From: an alpha proteobacterium SCGC AAA536-K22
GTDB lineage: Bacteria; Pseudomonadota; Alphaproteobacteria; Puniceispirillales; Marisalimonadaceae
Reading direction: 5' to 3'
DNA length: 33,174 nucleotides
NCBI GenBank assembly: GCA_000421325.1
Contig: ATWQ01000016.1
Coordinates: 1-33,174, forward strand
A program made the translations under genes and the position numbers. Positions 6,960 to 13,570 of the stretch are shown piece by piece; positions within the stretch are counted from its first letter, which is position 1, and every line of letters begins with the position of its first letter. Below the pieces are notes generated by a model, which was not told where the DNA came from, did no database searches, and saw only the letters and a program-made list of their open reading frames with translations.

Positions 6960-7406
6960 TTATTTTGTCATTTTCATTTTTTTAAAGTTTTCTTCTTCAA
7001 GCAACTTTTTTTCTTGAGAGTTATTACTACTTTTCTTATCAAATTGTTCAGAGAATCTATTTAAGAGAGGCAGAAAAGTTCTAAAACAATATTTAACAAA
7101 AGGGTCAACTTTATCCAAAATATCTTTTAAGTATTTTTCCGGTATGATAAACACCTCACCTTTAGTTAATGCAATTGCAGTGAACATTCTAACTTTATTA
7201 TCAAAAAAAACATTAAATATACCTACAACTTCTCCAGAACCAACTACATCAACTTGAGATTTATGTTTTAATAATTCTATTTCACCAAATTTTATTATAT
7301 AGGCGTCTCCCAAAGTATCTCCTTCTCTATAGAGCACATCGTTCTTTTCCAGCGTTCTTGAAGAAAACATTTTTGATAAATCAGTATCTGCGCCAAAAAA
7401 ACTCAT
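6960..7406 (-). CDS. Cyclic-nucleotide-binding-domain protein without a DNA-binding domain
   Basis: This encodes 148 residues. Residues 15-115 form a cNMP-binding beta-roll as in Crp/Fnr: LEKNDVLYREGDTLGDAYIIKFGEIELL is typical of the first half, then VVGSGEVVGIFNVFFDNKVRMFTAIALTKGEVFIIP. The phosphate-binding cassette (GExxxxxxxxxxxxRxxxA) is only partly kept: GEVVGIFNVFFDNKVRMFTA retains G, E and an R. After a short helix the protein ends in a lysine-rich, coiled-coil-like tail (SQEKKLLEEENFKKMKM), with no helix-turn-helix. GGAGGG sits about 6 nt before the ATG. It is likely a cytoplasmic sensor or adaptor; the ligand is uncertain. Confidence 0.8.
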   Translation of the reverse strand: MSFFGADTDLSKMFSSRTLEKNDVLYREGDTLGDAYIIKFGEIELLKHKSQVDVVGSGEVVGIFNVFFDNKVRMFTAIALTKGEVFIIPEKYLKDILDKVDPFVKYCFRTFLPLLNRFSEQFDKKSSNNSQEKKLLEEENFKKMKMTK

Positions 7407-7603
7407 ATTTACCCTCCAAAGGACAATAGATTTTTAAGTTACGACTTATATCTACTTCATTAGAACTCCTTTTGGAGAAAAAATAAAAAAGCAAGTTATT
7501 ATATACATATTATCAAAAATTTGACGAGATATATTTAATTAACAATTTAACTATTGAAAAATACTTACATAAAAAAAATTGCAATGTACTTTAACTGACA
7601 TCC

Positions 7604-7650
7604 AAAACTTAATCTATAAACCACGATAGTACCCAGAAAAAATATCAATT
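7604..7650 (+). repeat. Dispersed promoter element, copy E (5' half only)
   Basis: The sequence AAAACTTAATCTATAAACC, then ACGATAGTACCCAG and AATATCAATT, matches the 5' half of copies A-D. At 7651 the match stops before the TTTACC/-10 module. What follows is a different promoter with TTGACA. This marks the junction of a rearrangement or a replaced 3' half. Confidence 0.65.
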
Positions 7651-7665
7651 AAACGCCTTCAGTTC

Positions 7666-7704
7666 TTGACACAGATTTGACACAGTAAGGCAGTAGGATA
7701 TATA
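7666..7704 (+). promoter_or_regulatory. Sigma70-like promoter with a duplicated -35
   Basis: TTGACACAG occurs twice (7666-7674 and 7677-7685), 11 nt apart. The second TTGACA is followed after 16 nt by TATATA (7699-7704). The expected transcription start is near 7711, about 35 nt before the tRNA-like sequence. It is the closest match to consensus -35/-10 sequences that I see in the window. The 11-nt repeat period could also form a regulator site. Confidence 0.55.
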
Positions 7705-7746
7705 CTTATTCAATAATAAATCTGTGAGAAAATAAGGGTTTAAAGG

Positions 7747-7798
7747 GGTTAACTGGATAGAGCACTAGACTACGAATCTAGTGGTCAAGACTTTGAAT
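7747..7798 (+). pseudogene. tRNA-Arg(ACG)-like remnant
   Basis: The D-loop and anticodon arm are recognisable: AACTGGATAGAGC (7751-7763), a 5-bp anticodon stem CTAGA/TCTAG (7765-7769 and 7777-7781) and loop CTACGAA with anticodon ACG at 7772-7774. A T-loop-like TTTGAAT lies at 7792-7798. Directly after it, the 3' half of the T stem (expected GTCTT) and the acceptor 3' strand are absent. The 5' acceptor and D-stem 5' strand are also poor (GGTT for GCTC). It is probably a decayed or truncated tRNA gene, perhaps a former integration site. Confidence 0.6.
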
Positions 7799-7836
7799 AT
7801 TATGAAATACGACATATGTTCAATTGTAATTGATGG

Positions 7837-8187
7837 TTATTCATGTTCTCCACCTTTATCATTGGGATCTAATTCTATTCTTTTTCCATCAACATAAATT
7901 GCACGACTTCGACTAGGTGTGTAATAGCCTCCAAAATATTTTGGTTTTCTTTTAGCAATTTCAAAAGTTGCTACAGTTATTGCAATTGCACTTAATAAAA
8001 GAATATGTGCAATTGTTGTTATTCCAAATATCCACATACTACTAAAAGACATTGAGAAAATAATGCACCACATCCACGCCAAAACCTGCATAATCATATG
8101 TCTTGTATTTGTGTCAGGTATATTTTTGAGAGGATTTTTGTCATGATTCATGACGATATTCCAATTATCATAAATTATTTTTTGCAC
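7837..8187 (-). CDS. Two-span membrane protein of unknown function
   Basis: This encodes 116 residues from GTG 8187, chosen because GGAGAT lies about 5 nt upstream; an ATG twelve codons in (about 8151) is possible. The N-terminal part contains NPLKNIPDTNTRHMIMQVLAWMW. Two hydrophobic segments follow (about residues 33-52 and 56-76, the second with LLLSAIAITVATFE). The soluble tail has YFGGYYTPSRSRAIYVDGKRIELDPNDKGGEHE. The tail after the second span is polar and probably cytoplasmic. The strongly patterned sequence and ribosome site make it a real gene. I recognise no named family. Confidence 0.7.
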   Translation of the reverse strand: MQKIIYDNWNIVMNHDKNPLKNIPDTNTRHMIMQVLAWMWCIIFSMSFSSMWIFGITTIAHILLLSAIAITVATFEIAKRKPKYFGGYYTPSRSRAIYVDGKRIELDPNDKGGEHE

Positions 8188-8330
8188 ATGATCTCCATTC
8201 TTAGACTATATTCATAAGCTATTTTAATATTAAATAAAAGTTATTAACGTGTTAAAATATTTTTTATGTAAATTAAATGAAATAAAAATCATTATTTTTA
8301 TTTTAATAATTTTTTCGTTAAGATTTGAAT

Positions 8331-9179
8331 ATGAATAAATTCTTTATAATATTTTTTTTACTTCTTGGAATAAGTAGCTGTATTACCACTCATGAAAAGA
8401 GTGTCTCTAATAAAACGAAGACAAATTTAGATCTATCTCAAAATAAAATAAAAGATGACGTTATTCAATATAAATTCATTCAATGGAAATGTTACAAGTC
8501 TAGTTGGTTAAATAAATATAAGGAACTTATTTATGTTGTTGGATATTTTCCAGAATTTCAAAAATTTGATAAAAATAATAGAATTGGAATGTCTTTTTTA
8601 AATAATACAAAATCAAAAAAACTAGCAATATATTCTCGTCAAGGTGTACAACATTATTGGGATTGGGGAGGAGAAAATTTCAATAATTATCGGATAATAA
8701 TTCATCCTTCTGGTAATGGATGGCTTTACAATTTTGAAAATAGGAAATCAAATGAACAAAAAAGGCCCAATCAAACTTACGATTGTAAAAGCTCTAAAAC
8801 CACTTCTATACCCATAAATAATATAAGAAATGTTATAAATGAATTAAATGACGTTCCAAATTTTGAAGAAACGGATTTAAAAAATAATTTACAAATTCAT
8901 ATGCAAAAATGTTTTAAATTAAATTTTCCAACTACGAAAGTGTTTAAAAATAATCCTAAGGTTACTATCCAAATTTTTATTAATGAAAATGGTATAATTA
9001 AAAAAACAAATATTTTAAATAGAAAAAAATATGAAAGTGATTTTGAATATAAAACTCTGGCAGATATTGCAAGTAAAGCAGTAATTAATTGTATGCATTT
9101 ACCAATTCCAAAGAATAAGACTAAATTATTTAAAAATTTTATAATGAATTTTGACTCTAACTTTATTTATAAAAAGTAA
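8331..9179 (+). CDS. Lipoprotein with a TonB/TolA C-terminal-like domain
   Basis: This encodes 282 residues from ATG 8331 (a TTG two codons upstream is in frame). Residues 1-18 are a lipoprotein signal peptide with lipobox ISSC, so Cys18 would be lipidated. Residues 30-140 hold a Trp-rich region (YWDWGGENFNNYR). The C-terminal ~110 residues have the TolA/TonB-C pattern: KVTIQIFINENGIIKKTNIL, a helical DFEYKTLADIASKAVINC, then LPIPKNKTKLFKNFIMNFD. In TolA this domain contacts periplasmic or outer-membrane partners. Here it is on a lipoprotein and no tolQR genes are nearby, so it is an orphan. TAAGAT lies 7 nt before the ATG; there is no Shine-Dalgarno sequence. Confidence 0.7.
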   Translation: MNKFFIIFFLLLGISSCITTHEKSVSNKTKTNLDLSQNKIKDDVIQYKFIQWKCYKSSWLNKYKELIYVVGYFPEFQKFDKNNRIGMSFLNNTKSKKLAIYSRQGVQHYWDWGGENFNNYRIIIHPSGNGWLYNFENRKSNEQKRPNQTYDCKSSKTTSIPINNIRNVINELNDVPNFEETDLKNNLQIHMQKCFKLNFPTTKVFKNNPKVTIQIFINENGIIKKTNILNRKKYESDFEYKTLADIASKAVINCMHLPIPKNKTKLFKNFIMNFDSNFIYKK

Positions 9180-9308
9180 TTAAGACTTATTATTTAACAA
9201 ACCTAAAAATAATTGTCTTTATTTATAACTTTTAAAATAATTTAAGTTTGTTTTTCAATATATTATTTTTTTATAAATAGTTTGGATAAAAAGTGTAAAT
9301 AAATCATC

Positions 9309-9344
9309 TTTACCTACAATACAGATTTTGATTAGACTGTAATT
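9309..9344 (+). promoter_or_regulatory. Dispersed promoter element, copy F (3' module)
   Basis: TTTACC (9309-9314), an 18-nt spacer, TAGACT (9333-9338) and 6 nt lead to ATG 9345, the same spacing as copies A, B, D and G. TTTTGATTAGACTGTAATTATG is close to the corresponding part of copies A and D. The 5' block is poorly conserved; a ttataaatag segment near 9271 may be its remnant. Confidence 0.7.
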
Positions 9345-9977
9345 ATGAAATTAATAATTGCTACTCCCAGTCCTTATGCAAGAAAAGTAAGAGTAATATT
9401 GCGTGAAAAAGATATAAATTTTGAAGAAATTATTGATATTCCATGGAATTCAGACACCCTAACTGTTGGGATCAATCCTTTAGGAAAAATACCAATACTC
9501 CTAAGTGACAAACATGAACCTTTGTTTGATAGTAAAGTTATTTCTCAATACCTAGATCACTATAAACCCAAACCTCTTTTCTATCCTAAAAAATCAGAAG
9601 AAAATATCTCTGCAAGGTTAATTGAAAATGTTGCAGATGGAATATGTGACTCAATCGTTCTAATATTTCTTGAAAATTCAAGAAAAGAAAGTCTTAGAAG
9701 TGATGCTTGGATTAAAAGACAAGAGAAAAAAATATTTGAAGGAGTAAAATATTTTTCAACTAATCTTAAAGAAAAGAGATATTTTGTAGGCGACCATTTT
9801 AATATTGCAGATGTAAGCGGATTTACCTGTCTAGAATATCTTGATCTAAGATTTCCTAAATTTAAATGGAGGGATCAATATAAAAATTTAGTAGTATATT
9901 GGAATATACATAAAGATAGACAATCGTTTAAAGAAACTAAACCAGTTGCACAGATTATTGAACCTCTTGATGATTAA
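9345..9977 (+). CDS. Glutathione S-transferase family protein
   Basis: This encodes 210 residues. The N-terminal thioredoxin-like domain (1-80) starts KLIIATPSPYARKVRVILREK, where SPYARKVR is the glutathione-site motif of bacterial GSTs. NPLGKIPIL contains the cis-proline and FDSKVISQYLDH the conserved D/E-S gamma-glutamyl-binding pair. The C-terminal all-helical domain (90-200) has FVGDHFNIADVSGFTCLEYLDLRFP, the N-capping box with the family's conserved Asp. Expected activity is glutathione conjugation or reduction of small electrophiles in the cytoplasm. It is expressed from repeat element copy F as a probable leaderless mRNA. Confidence 0.92.
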   Translation: MKLIIATPSPYARKVRVILREKDINFEEIIDIPWNSDTLTVGINPLGKIPILLSDKHEPLFDSKVISQYLDHYKPKPLFYPKKSEENISARLIENVADGICDSIVLIFLENSRKESLRSDAWIKRQEKKIFEGVKYFSTNLKEKRYFVGDHFNIADVSGFTCLEYLDLRFPKFKWRDQYKNLVVYWNIHKDRQSFKETKPVAQIIEPLDD

Positions 9978-10118
9978 ATAAGTTTTGGAGATTAATAATC
10001 ACAGTATTAATTATAATTATTACATGATTATTTTATAAAAAATGAAATTAGATAATATTTAGGTTTTCATGAAATATTAAAAAATTCTATAATCATATTT
10101 ATGAGAAAGTTTTGATGA

Positions 10119-10469
10119 ATGTCATATTTTATTTTCAAAGTTTTAATTACTGCATTCTTAATTGTTATTATTAGTGAAATTGCAAAAACGAATGATCGAA
10201 TGGGAGGTCTAGTTGCAGCTCTTCCAATAACGACTATAATGATATTATTTTGGCTATATTATGAGAAAACACCTACAGAAAAAATTTCTAATCATATGTC
10301 CTTTACATTAATATATGTTCTACCAACACTTCCAATGTTTTTAACTTTTCCATATTTAATAAACAAGTTTGGATTTTATATATCAATGATTATAAGTATT
10401 GTTATGACAACTATTTTTATTTTTATTGTAGATCTTGTTTCAAAAAAATTTGGATATAAATTGATTTGA
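10119..10469 (+). CDS. DUF3147 family membrane protein
   Basis: This encodes 116 residues with four hydrophobic segments. The first carries ITAFLIVIISEIAKTNDRMGGLVAALP, typical of DUF3147, in which a conserved acidic residue in helix 1 and the GGLxAALP segment are diagnostic. TTIMILFWLYYE and the later segments match in length and order. Members are small inner-membrane proteins of unknown function, often near transporters. No neighbouring gene suggests a partner. The start at 10119 fits the family length; there is no clear Shine-Dalgarno sequence. Confidence 0.85.
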   Translation: MSYFIFKVLITAFLIVIISEIAKTNDRMGGLVAALPITTIMILFWLYYEKTPTEKISNHMSFTLIYVLPTLPMFLTFPYLINKFGFYISMIISIVMTTIFIFIVDLVSKKFGYKLI

Positions 10470-10510
10470 TAGATTAGCCTTATATTTACTATATTTTAAA
10501 ATTAACAAAT

Positions 10511-10598
10511 TAAACCTTATTTATAAACTATAAAAAAATATAGAAAGAAATATCAATTACTTTTTACCTATCTTAATTCTTATGGTTAAAAATTAGGA
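10511..10598 (+). promoter_or_regulatory. Dispersed 88-nt promoter element, copy G
   Basis: A full-length copy: TAAACCTTATTTATAAAC at 10511, AGAAAGAAATATCAATTAC, TTTACC at 10563-10568, an 18-nt spacer, TAAAAA at 10587-10592 and 6 nt before ATG 10599. It is 88 nt long, as in copies A, B and D. Similarity to copy B continues into the coding sequence. Confidence 0.75.
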
Positions 10599-11195
10599 AT
10601 GATTCATTTATATAAAAAATTCTTATTACTTTTAGGAGTTATATTTTACCTTTGTTTCACAGCTTCTAACGTTTGGAGCAAATCTGGGGTGGATTTAGTA
10701 GAGATCAAGTTACTTAATGATTTAGACGACAAGAGAGGTTTTTGTATTGATATTAAAGGATATAAATTTAGGGCAAAAATAAAAAGAGGAATTCAAGCAC
10801 ATACCTGTTACTCTTATCAAGGAGAGATTGCTGTTGATCAAGGTTTAGACACCAAGAAATTAAAACAAAAACAACTATTTTTTCCTAATTTTAATGTTTG
10901 TGTACACCCAACTTTATATAAAAATCATCTAATTTTAAATCTCATGAAATGTACCAAAACTGAAATATTTATATTTGGTGAAGACAACACTATTCGTTTA
11001 AAAAATAATACTAACTTATGTCTAACAGTTGGGAAAGAACCTTCAAGAAAAGGTGGTGGTGGATCCCCCATACATTTGATGAGAAATGTATCAATGCAAA
11101 AATGTAATATCCAAAGTTTTATTTATCAGACATGGGGTATAAGACATTTTATTAAAGGTAAAATTGTTGAAAAAAAAATATTTAGTTTCAGATAA
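10599..11195 (+). CDS. Secreted beta-trefoil (ricin-B-like) protein
   Basis: This encodes 198 residues. Residues 1-28 are a signal peptide nearly the same as that of the MORN protein (YKKFLLLLGVI and VWS are shared). The mature part has the ricin-B lectin pattern. RGFCIDIKG, then NFNVCVHP, and NTNLCLTVG are the repeated hydrophobic-C-L strands, and SFIYQTWGI is a Q-x-W motif that closes a trefoil lobe. Paired cysteines suggest disulfides in the periplasm or outside the cell. Such domains bind carbohydrates or cap secreted hydrolases; here it stands alone. The carbohydrate role is inference. It is expressed from element copy G. Confidence 0.7.
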   Translation: MIHLYKKFLLLLGVIFYLCFTASNVWSKSGVDLVEIKLLNDLDDKRGFCIDIKGYKFRAKIKRGIQAHTCYSYQGEIAVDQGLDTKKLKQKQLFFPNFNVCVHPTLYKNHLILNLMKCTKTEIFIFGEDNTIRLKNNTNLCLTVGKEPSRKGGGGSPIHLMRNVSMQKCNIQSFIYQTWGIRHFIKGKIVEKKIFSFR

Positions 11196-11237
11196 ATAAA
11201 TATCTATAAAAAATTAATTTCAAATATTTTTTTCTTA

Positions 11238-11660
11238 TTAATTACATTTTTCGTTTTGTTCAGTCATTTCTTTTTTTCTTATGGGCATTGTATCAATAAT
11301 ATTGTGAATTTCTTTTAATAATGAAATGTCTGTAGAATGGGATTTATCTTGACCATCGTAGCCAATTAACCAGATACCATATTTGTTCATGTATCTATCT
11401 GGAATAATATATTTATTAATTTCATCTCCAACAATTCTAATGTACTTCAAATTTCTAGCTTCATTTTTACAATTATTTCTTTTAAAAAAATCGTCAGTTT
11501 CATTAATAAAATGAACATATTTAGCCTTTGTAATAAAAAGAACTATTCTTTTTTTCCACGACAATGAATTTATATAATCTTGTAAATTTATCTTTGTACT
11601 TGAATTACCCATAGTTGGAAACATAAATAATGCTAATAAAAAACATAATACTTTTTTCAT
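11238..11660 (-). CDS. Secreted DUF4174 domain protein
   Basis: This encodes 140 residues. Residues 1-20 form a signal peptide (KKVLCFLLALFMFPTMGNSS). The remainder follows DUF4174: LSWKKRIVLFITKAKY as the first strand, then KYIRIVGDEINK and YGIWLIGYDGQDKSHS. It ends with LLKEIHNIIDTMPIRKKEM, where the DxMPxRxxEM ending is characteristic of the family. DUF4174 has a thioredoxin-like layout without a CxxC, and its function is unknown; the protein is probably periplasmic. TAAAAT lies 6 nt before the ATG (11667-11672 on the + strand), so this leftward gene also appears leaderless. Confidence 0.88.
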   Translation of the reverse strand: MKKVLCFLLALFMFPTMGNSSTKINLQDYINSLSWKKRIVLFITKAKYVHFINETDDFFKRNNCKNEARNLKYIRIVGDEINKYIIPDRYMNKYGIWLIGYDGQDKSHSTDISLLKEIHNIIDTMPIRKKEMTEQNEKCN

Positions 11661-11714
11661 TTCTTAATTTTACCTTGAATATTAAAAGCACCTAACCAGT
11701 TAAAACTGATAATT

Positions 11715-11802
11715 AAAACATATCTAAATATATTACAAAAATATCTATTGAGAAATATCAATAATTCTTTTTTTTACAATTTTTTTGGTTAAAGTACAAA
11801 TC
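11715..11802 (+). promoter_or_regulatory. Dispersed promoter element, copy H (diverged)
   Basis: AAAACATATCTAAATAT at 11715 lies exactly 88 nt before the cupin ATG, and GAGAAATATCAATAATTC matches the internal block. The -35 is disrupted by a T-run (TTTACA at 11773-11778, only 11 nt from TAAAGT at 11790-11795), and 7 nt separate the -10 from the ATG. Total length is kept although the inner spacing is not. Confidence 0.6.
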
Positions 11803-12165
11803 ATGACAAAACCCATAAATTTAAATTCGAAATTCAACATTTTTACTGACCATTGGTCTCCAAAAGTTATTGCTGAAATGAACGATTATCAATTTAAACT
11901 TGTAAAAATAAAAGGTGAATTTATAAAACACCAACATTCTGATACAGACGAAGTATTTATAGTGATTGAAGGAAAAATGAATATAGAATTTGAATCTTAC
12001 ACAATACAAGTCAAAAGTGGTGAAATGATTGTAGTTCCAAAAGGAGTTATGCATAAACCGTTTGCTAAAAAAGAATGCAAAGTAATGTTAGTAGAACCAA
12101 GAGGTGTATTAAATACCGGTGATACTAAAGGGGATATGACTGCTCCAAATAATCAATGGATTTAA
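11803..12165 (+). CDS. Single-domain cupin protein
   Basis: This encodes 120 residues from ATG 11803; the longer frame from 11785 would start inside the promoter element. The two cupin motifs are clear. FIKHQHSDTDEVFIVIEG has the HxH plus Glu metal ligands at about residues 42-48, and GEMIVVPKGVMHKPFA has the second motif's His. The metal site therefore looks complete. MEF at the centre is replaced by MNIEFESY. Small cupins of this type are metal-dependent isomerases, dioxygenases or sensors; the substrate is unknown. The protein ends GDTKGDMTAPNNQWI. It is followed by about 220 nt that contain the candidate small RNA. Confidence 0.9.
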   Translation: MTKPINLNSKFNIFTDHWSPKVIAEMNDYQFKLVKIKGEFIKHQHSDTDEVFIVIEGKMNIEFESYTIQVKSGEMIVVPKGVMHKPFAKKECKVMLVEPRGVLNTGDTKGDMTAPNNQWI

Positions 12166-12305
12166 AGTTAATTAAAAATATTATTTTCTAGACTATATCA
12201 AAAAGATTTTTTTAAATTATTGCCTTACTTTTAATCATGTTGAAATATTTTTAATCTAAATATCATTTTAATAGTTAAATATTTTAAATCATAGATAAAT
12301 TAAAC

Positions 12306-12382
12306 TTAACAACTCATGTCCTCCCTACATGAATAGATGAAGTTTCACTATCCCCGACAGAGAAACTTCATCTTAATTTTTT
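12306..12382 (+). ncRNA. Candidate small RNA with an anti-Shine-Dalgarno-like loop
   Basis: Two adjacent hairpins lie downstream of the cupin gene. The first has a 6-bp stem TCATGT/ACATGA (12314-12319 and 12327-12332) with loop CCTCCCT, complementary to GGAGG-type ribosome sites. The second is a 12-bp perfect stem with a T-tract (see terminator). Alphaproteobacterial sRNAs with CCUCC-containing loops are known; membership in that group is inference. A promoter is unclear: TAAATT near 12295-12300 could be a -10. It could instead be the cupin 3' UTR. Confidence 0.45.
12335..12382 (+). terminator. Strong intrinsic terminator
   Basis: AGATGAAGTTTC (12335-12346) pairs perfectly with GAAACTTCATCT (12362-12373) around a 15-nt loop ACTATCCCCGACAGA. 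TAATTTTTT follows. This is the clearest intrinsic terminator in the window and would end a rightward transcript just before the small gene at 12390. Confidence 0.8.
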
Positions 12383-12389
12383 AAATTCG

Positions 12390-12659
12390 GTGAAAATTAT
12401 TTATGATATTATTTCCCATAAATTTAATAAGAGTTTTATATCTTTTTCAAGTTATGCAAAAGCTAAAGTTTTTGGTAAATCCAAAACTTTATCTCAAGAA
12501 TTTCAAGAATATGAAAATTGTAGACTTATCAAAACTCTGGCAAATGTTAAAGACGACGGCAATAAAGACGGATATAAATGTATATATAAAAGACAATCAA
12601 AAGGTAAAAACGTAACTGTTTTTCAAGACTCAATAGCATGCCAAAAATCGTTCAAATGA
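12390..12659 (+). CDS. Small cysteine-containing protein, possibly secreted; 5' end uncertain
   Basis: This encodes 89 residues if begun at GTG 12390. The C-terminal two thirds (from AKVFGKSKTLSQEF through CRLIKTL, YKCIYKRQSKGKNVTVF and CQKSF) looks like a real domain with three spaced cysteines. The first 25 residues do not form a good signal peptide. In the +1 frame, however, ATG 12403 opens MILFPINLIRVLYLF, and one extra T in the run at 12443-12447 would join it to SSYA-KA, a convincing signal peptide and cleavage site. The gene may therefore be frameshifted by one base, or the base may be an assembly error. The function is unknown. Confidence 0.5.
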   Translation: MKIIYDIISHKFNKSFISFSSYAKAKVFGKSKTLSQEFQEYENCRLIKTLANVKDDGNKDGYKCIYKRQSKGKNVTVFQDSIACQKSFK

Positions 12660-12775
12660 AAATAGAGTTTAAGAGAAGATAATACTATAAAATCATCTGT
12701 AAAAAATGAATAAATTTATTCTTAAAAAAAAAGTAGAAAACTATATATTTATTAATAATAAAATTAAGGAATGTT

Positions 12776-13546
12776 ATGGAATTTCAAAATGAAATCGGAC
12801 TTATACAAAGGAAAATGGCTGCTAGTATTGCAGGAACTTCTAGAAGGCTTGAAATTTTAAATGCTTTAGACTTAAAACCGGGACACCAGGTTCTTGATAT
12901 AGGTTGTGGCGGAGGACACCTTCTTGAAGAACTGGCTAAAGCAGTCGGTCCTAACGGTAAAGTTTTTGGATTAGACACTAGTGAAGATCAACTGAAACAA
13001 GCTAAAGAAAGATGTATTTCATATGACAATATTTTTACTCTACAGAATTTTGCAAATTCAATAAACTTAGACAATAACAGTTGTGACGCCGTAGTTTCTG
13101 TTCAAACCTTTGAATATATAGAAGATGTTAATGAATCAATTCAGGAAGTTGTCAGAATTCTTAAACCAGAATCTATTTTTTTAAATATTTCTATTCTTTG
13201 GGATTATTATAAATTTTATGGTGCTGACGAAGATTTAAATAATCTTATTCAGGAAACATTTAAGGAACATTGTTTCCATCAAATGTTACCTATGAATATT
13301 ACAGGTAAACTAAAAAAATTTGGTTTTAAACATATCAAACATAAACCATTACCTGTATTTATAACAAATAGAGATGATAATTCGCCAGCCAAGTATGCTG
13401 CTGAGGTTATGGCTCAATTTGCTATTCAACAAGGAGTTTCTAAGAAGAAAGTTAATGAATGGCAAAGCCAATTAATTAAGGCTGAGGAAGAAGGACGATT
13501 TGCCTACACAAACCTTCCAATATTGACTTATGGTTATCTTAATTAG
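12776..13546 (+). CDS. Class I SAM-dependent methyltransferase (Methyltransf_11 type)
   Basis: This encodes 256 residues. Motif I, QVLDIGCGGGHLLEELAKAVG (about residues 38-58), binds the methionine moiety of SAM. KVFGLDTSEDQLKQA carries the acidic ribose-binding residue, and CDAVVSVQTFEYIED and VVRILKP are motifs II and III. The organisation is that of small-molecule methyltransferases such as UbiE/ArsM relatives. The extended C-terminal region (residues 130-256) gives no substrate clue. AAGGAA is about 5 nt before the ATG. The substrate cannot be called from sequence. Confidence 0.9.
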   Translation: MEFQNEIGLIQRKMAASIAGTSRRLEILNALDLKPGHQVLDIGCGGGHLLEELAKAVGPNGKVFGLDTSEDQLKQAKERCISYDNIFTLQNFANSINLDNNSCDAVVSVQTFEYIEDVNESIQEVVRILKPESIFLNISILWDYYKFYGADEDLNNLIQETFKEHCFHQMLPMNITGKLKKFGFKHIKHKPLPVFITNRDDNSPAKYAAEVMAQFAIQQGVSKKKVNEWQSQLIKAEEEGRFAYTNLPILTYGYLN

Positions 13547-13570
13547 TAGCTTTATTGTATAATAAAAAAA

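Larger units (their letters stand above)
7407..7836. other. 430-nt region without a protein gene
   Basis: This gap separates two leftward genes. The right half holds a truncated copy of the dispersed element (7604-7650), a strong consensus-like promoter (7666-7704) and a decayed tRNA-like sequence (7747-7798), all on the + strand and listed separately. The left part (7430-7590) is AT-rich, and I see no feature in it beyond what would be the leftward gene's promoter area. Confidence 0.6.
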
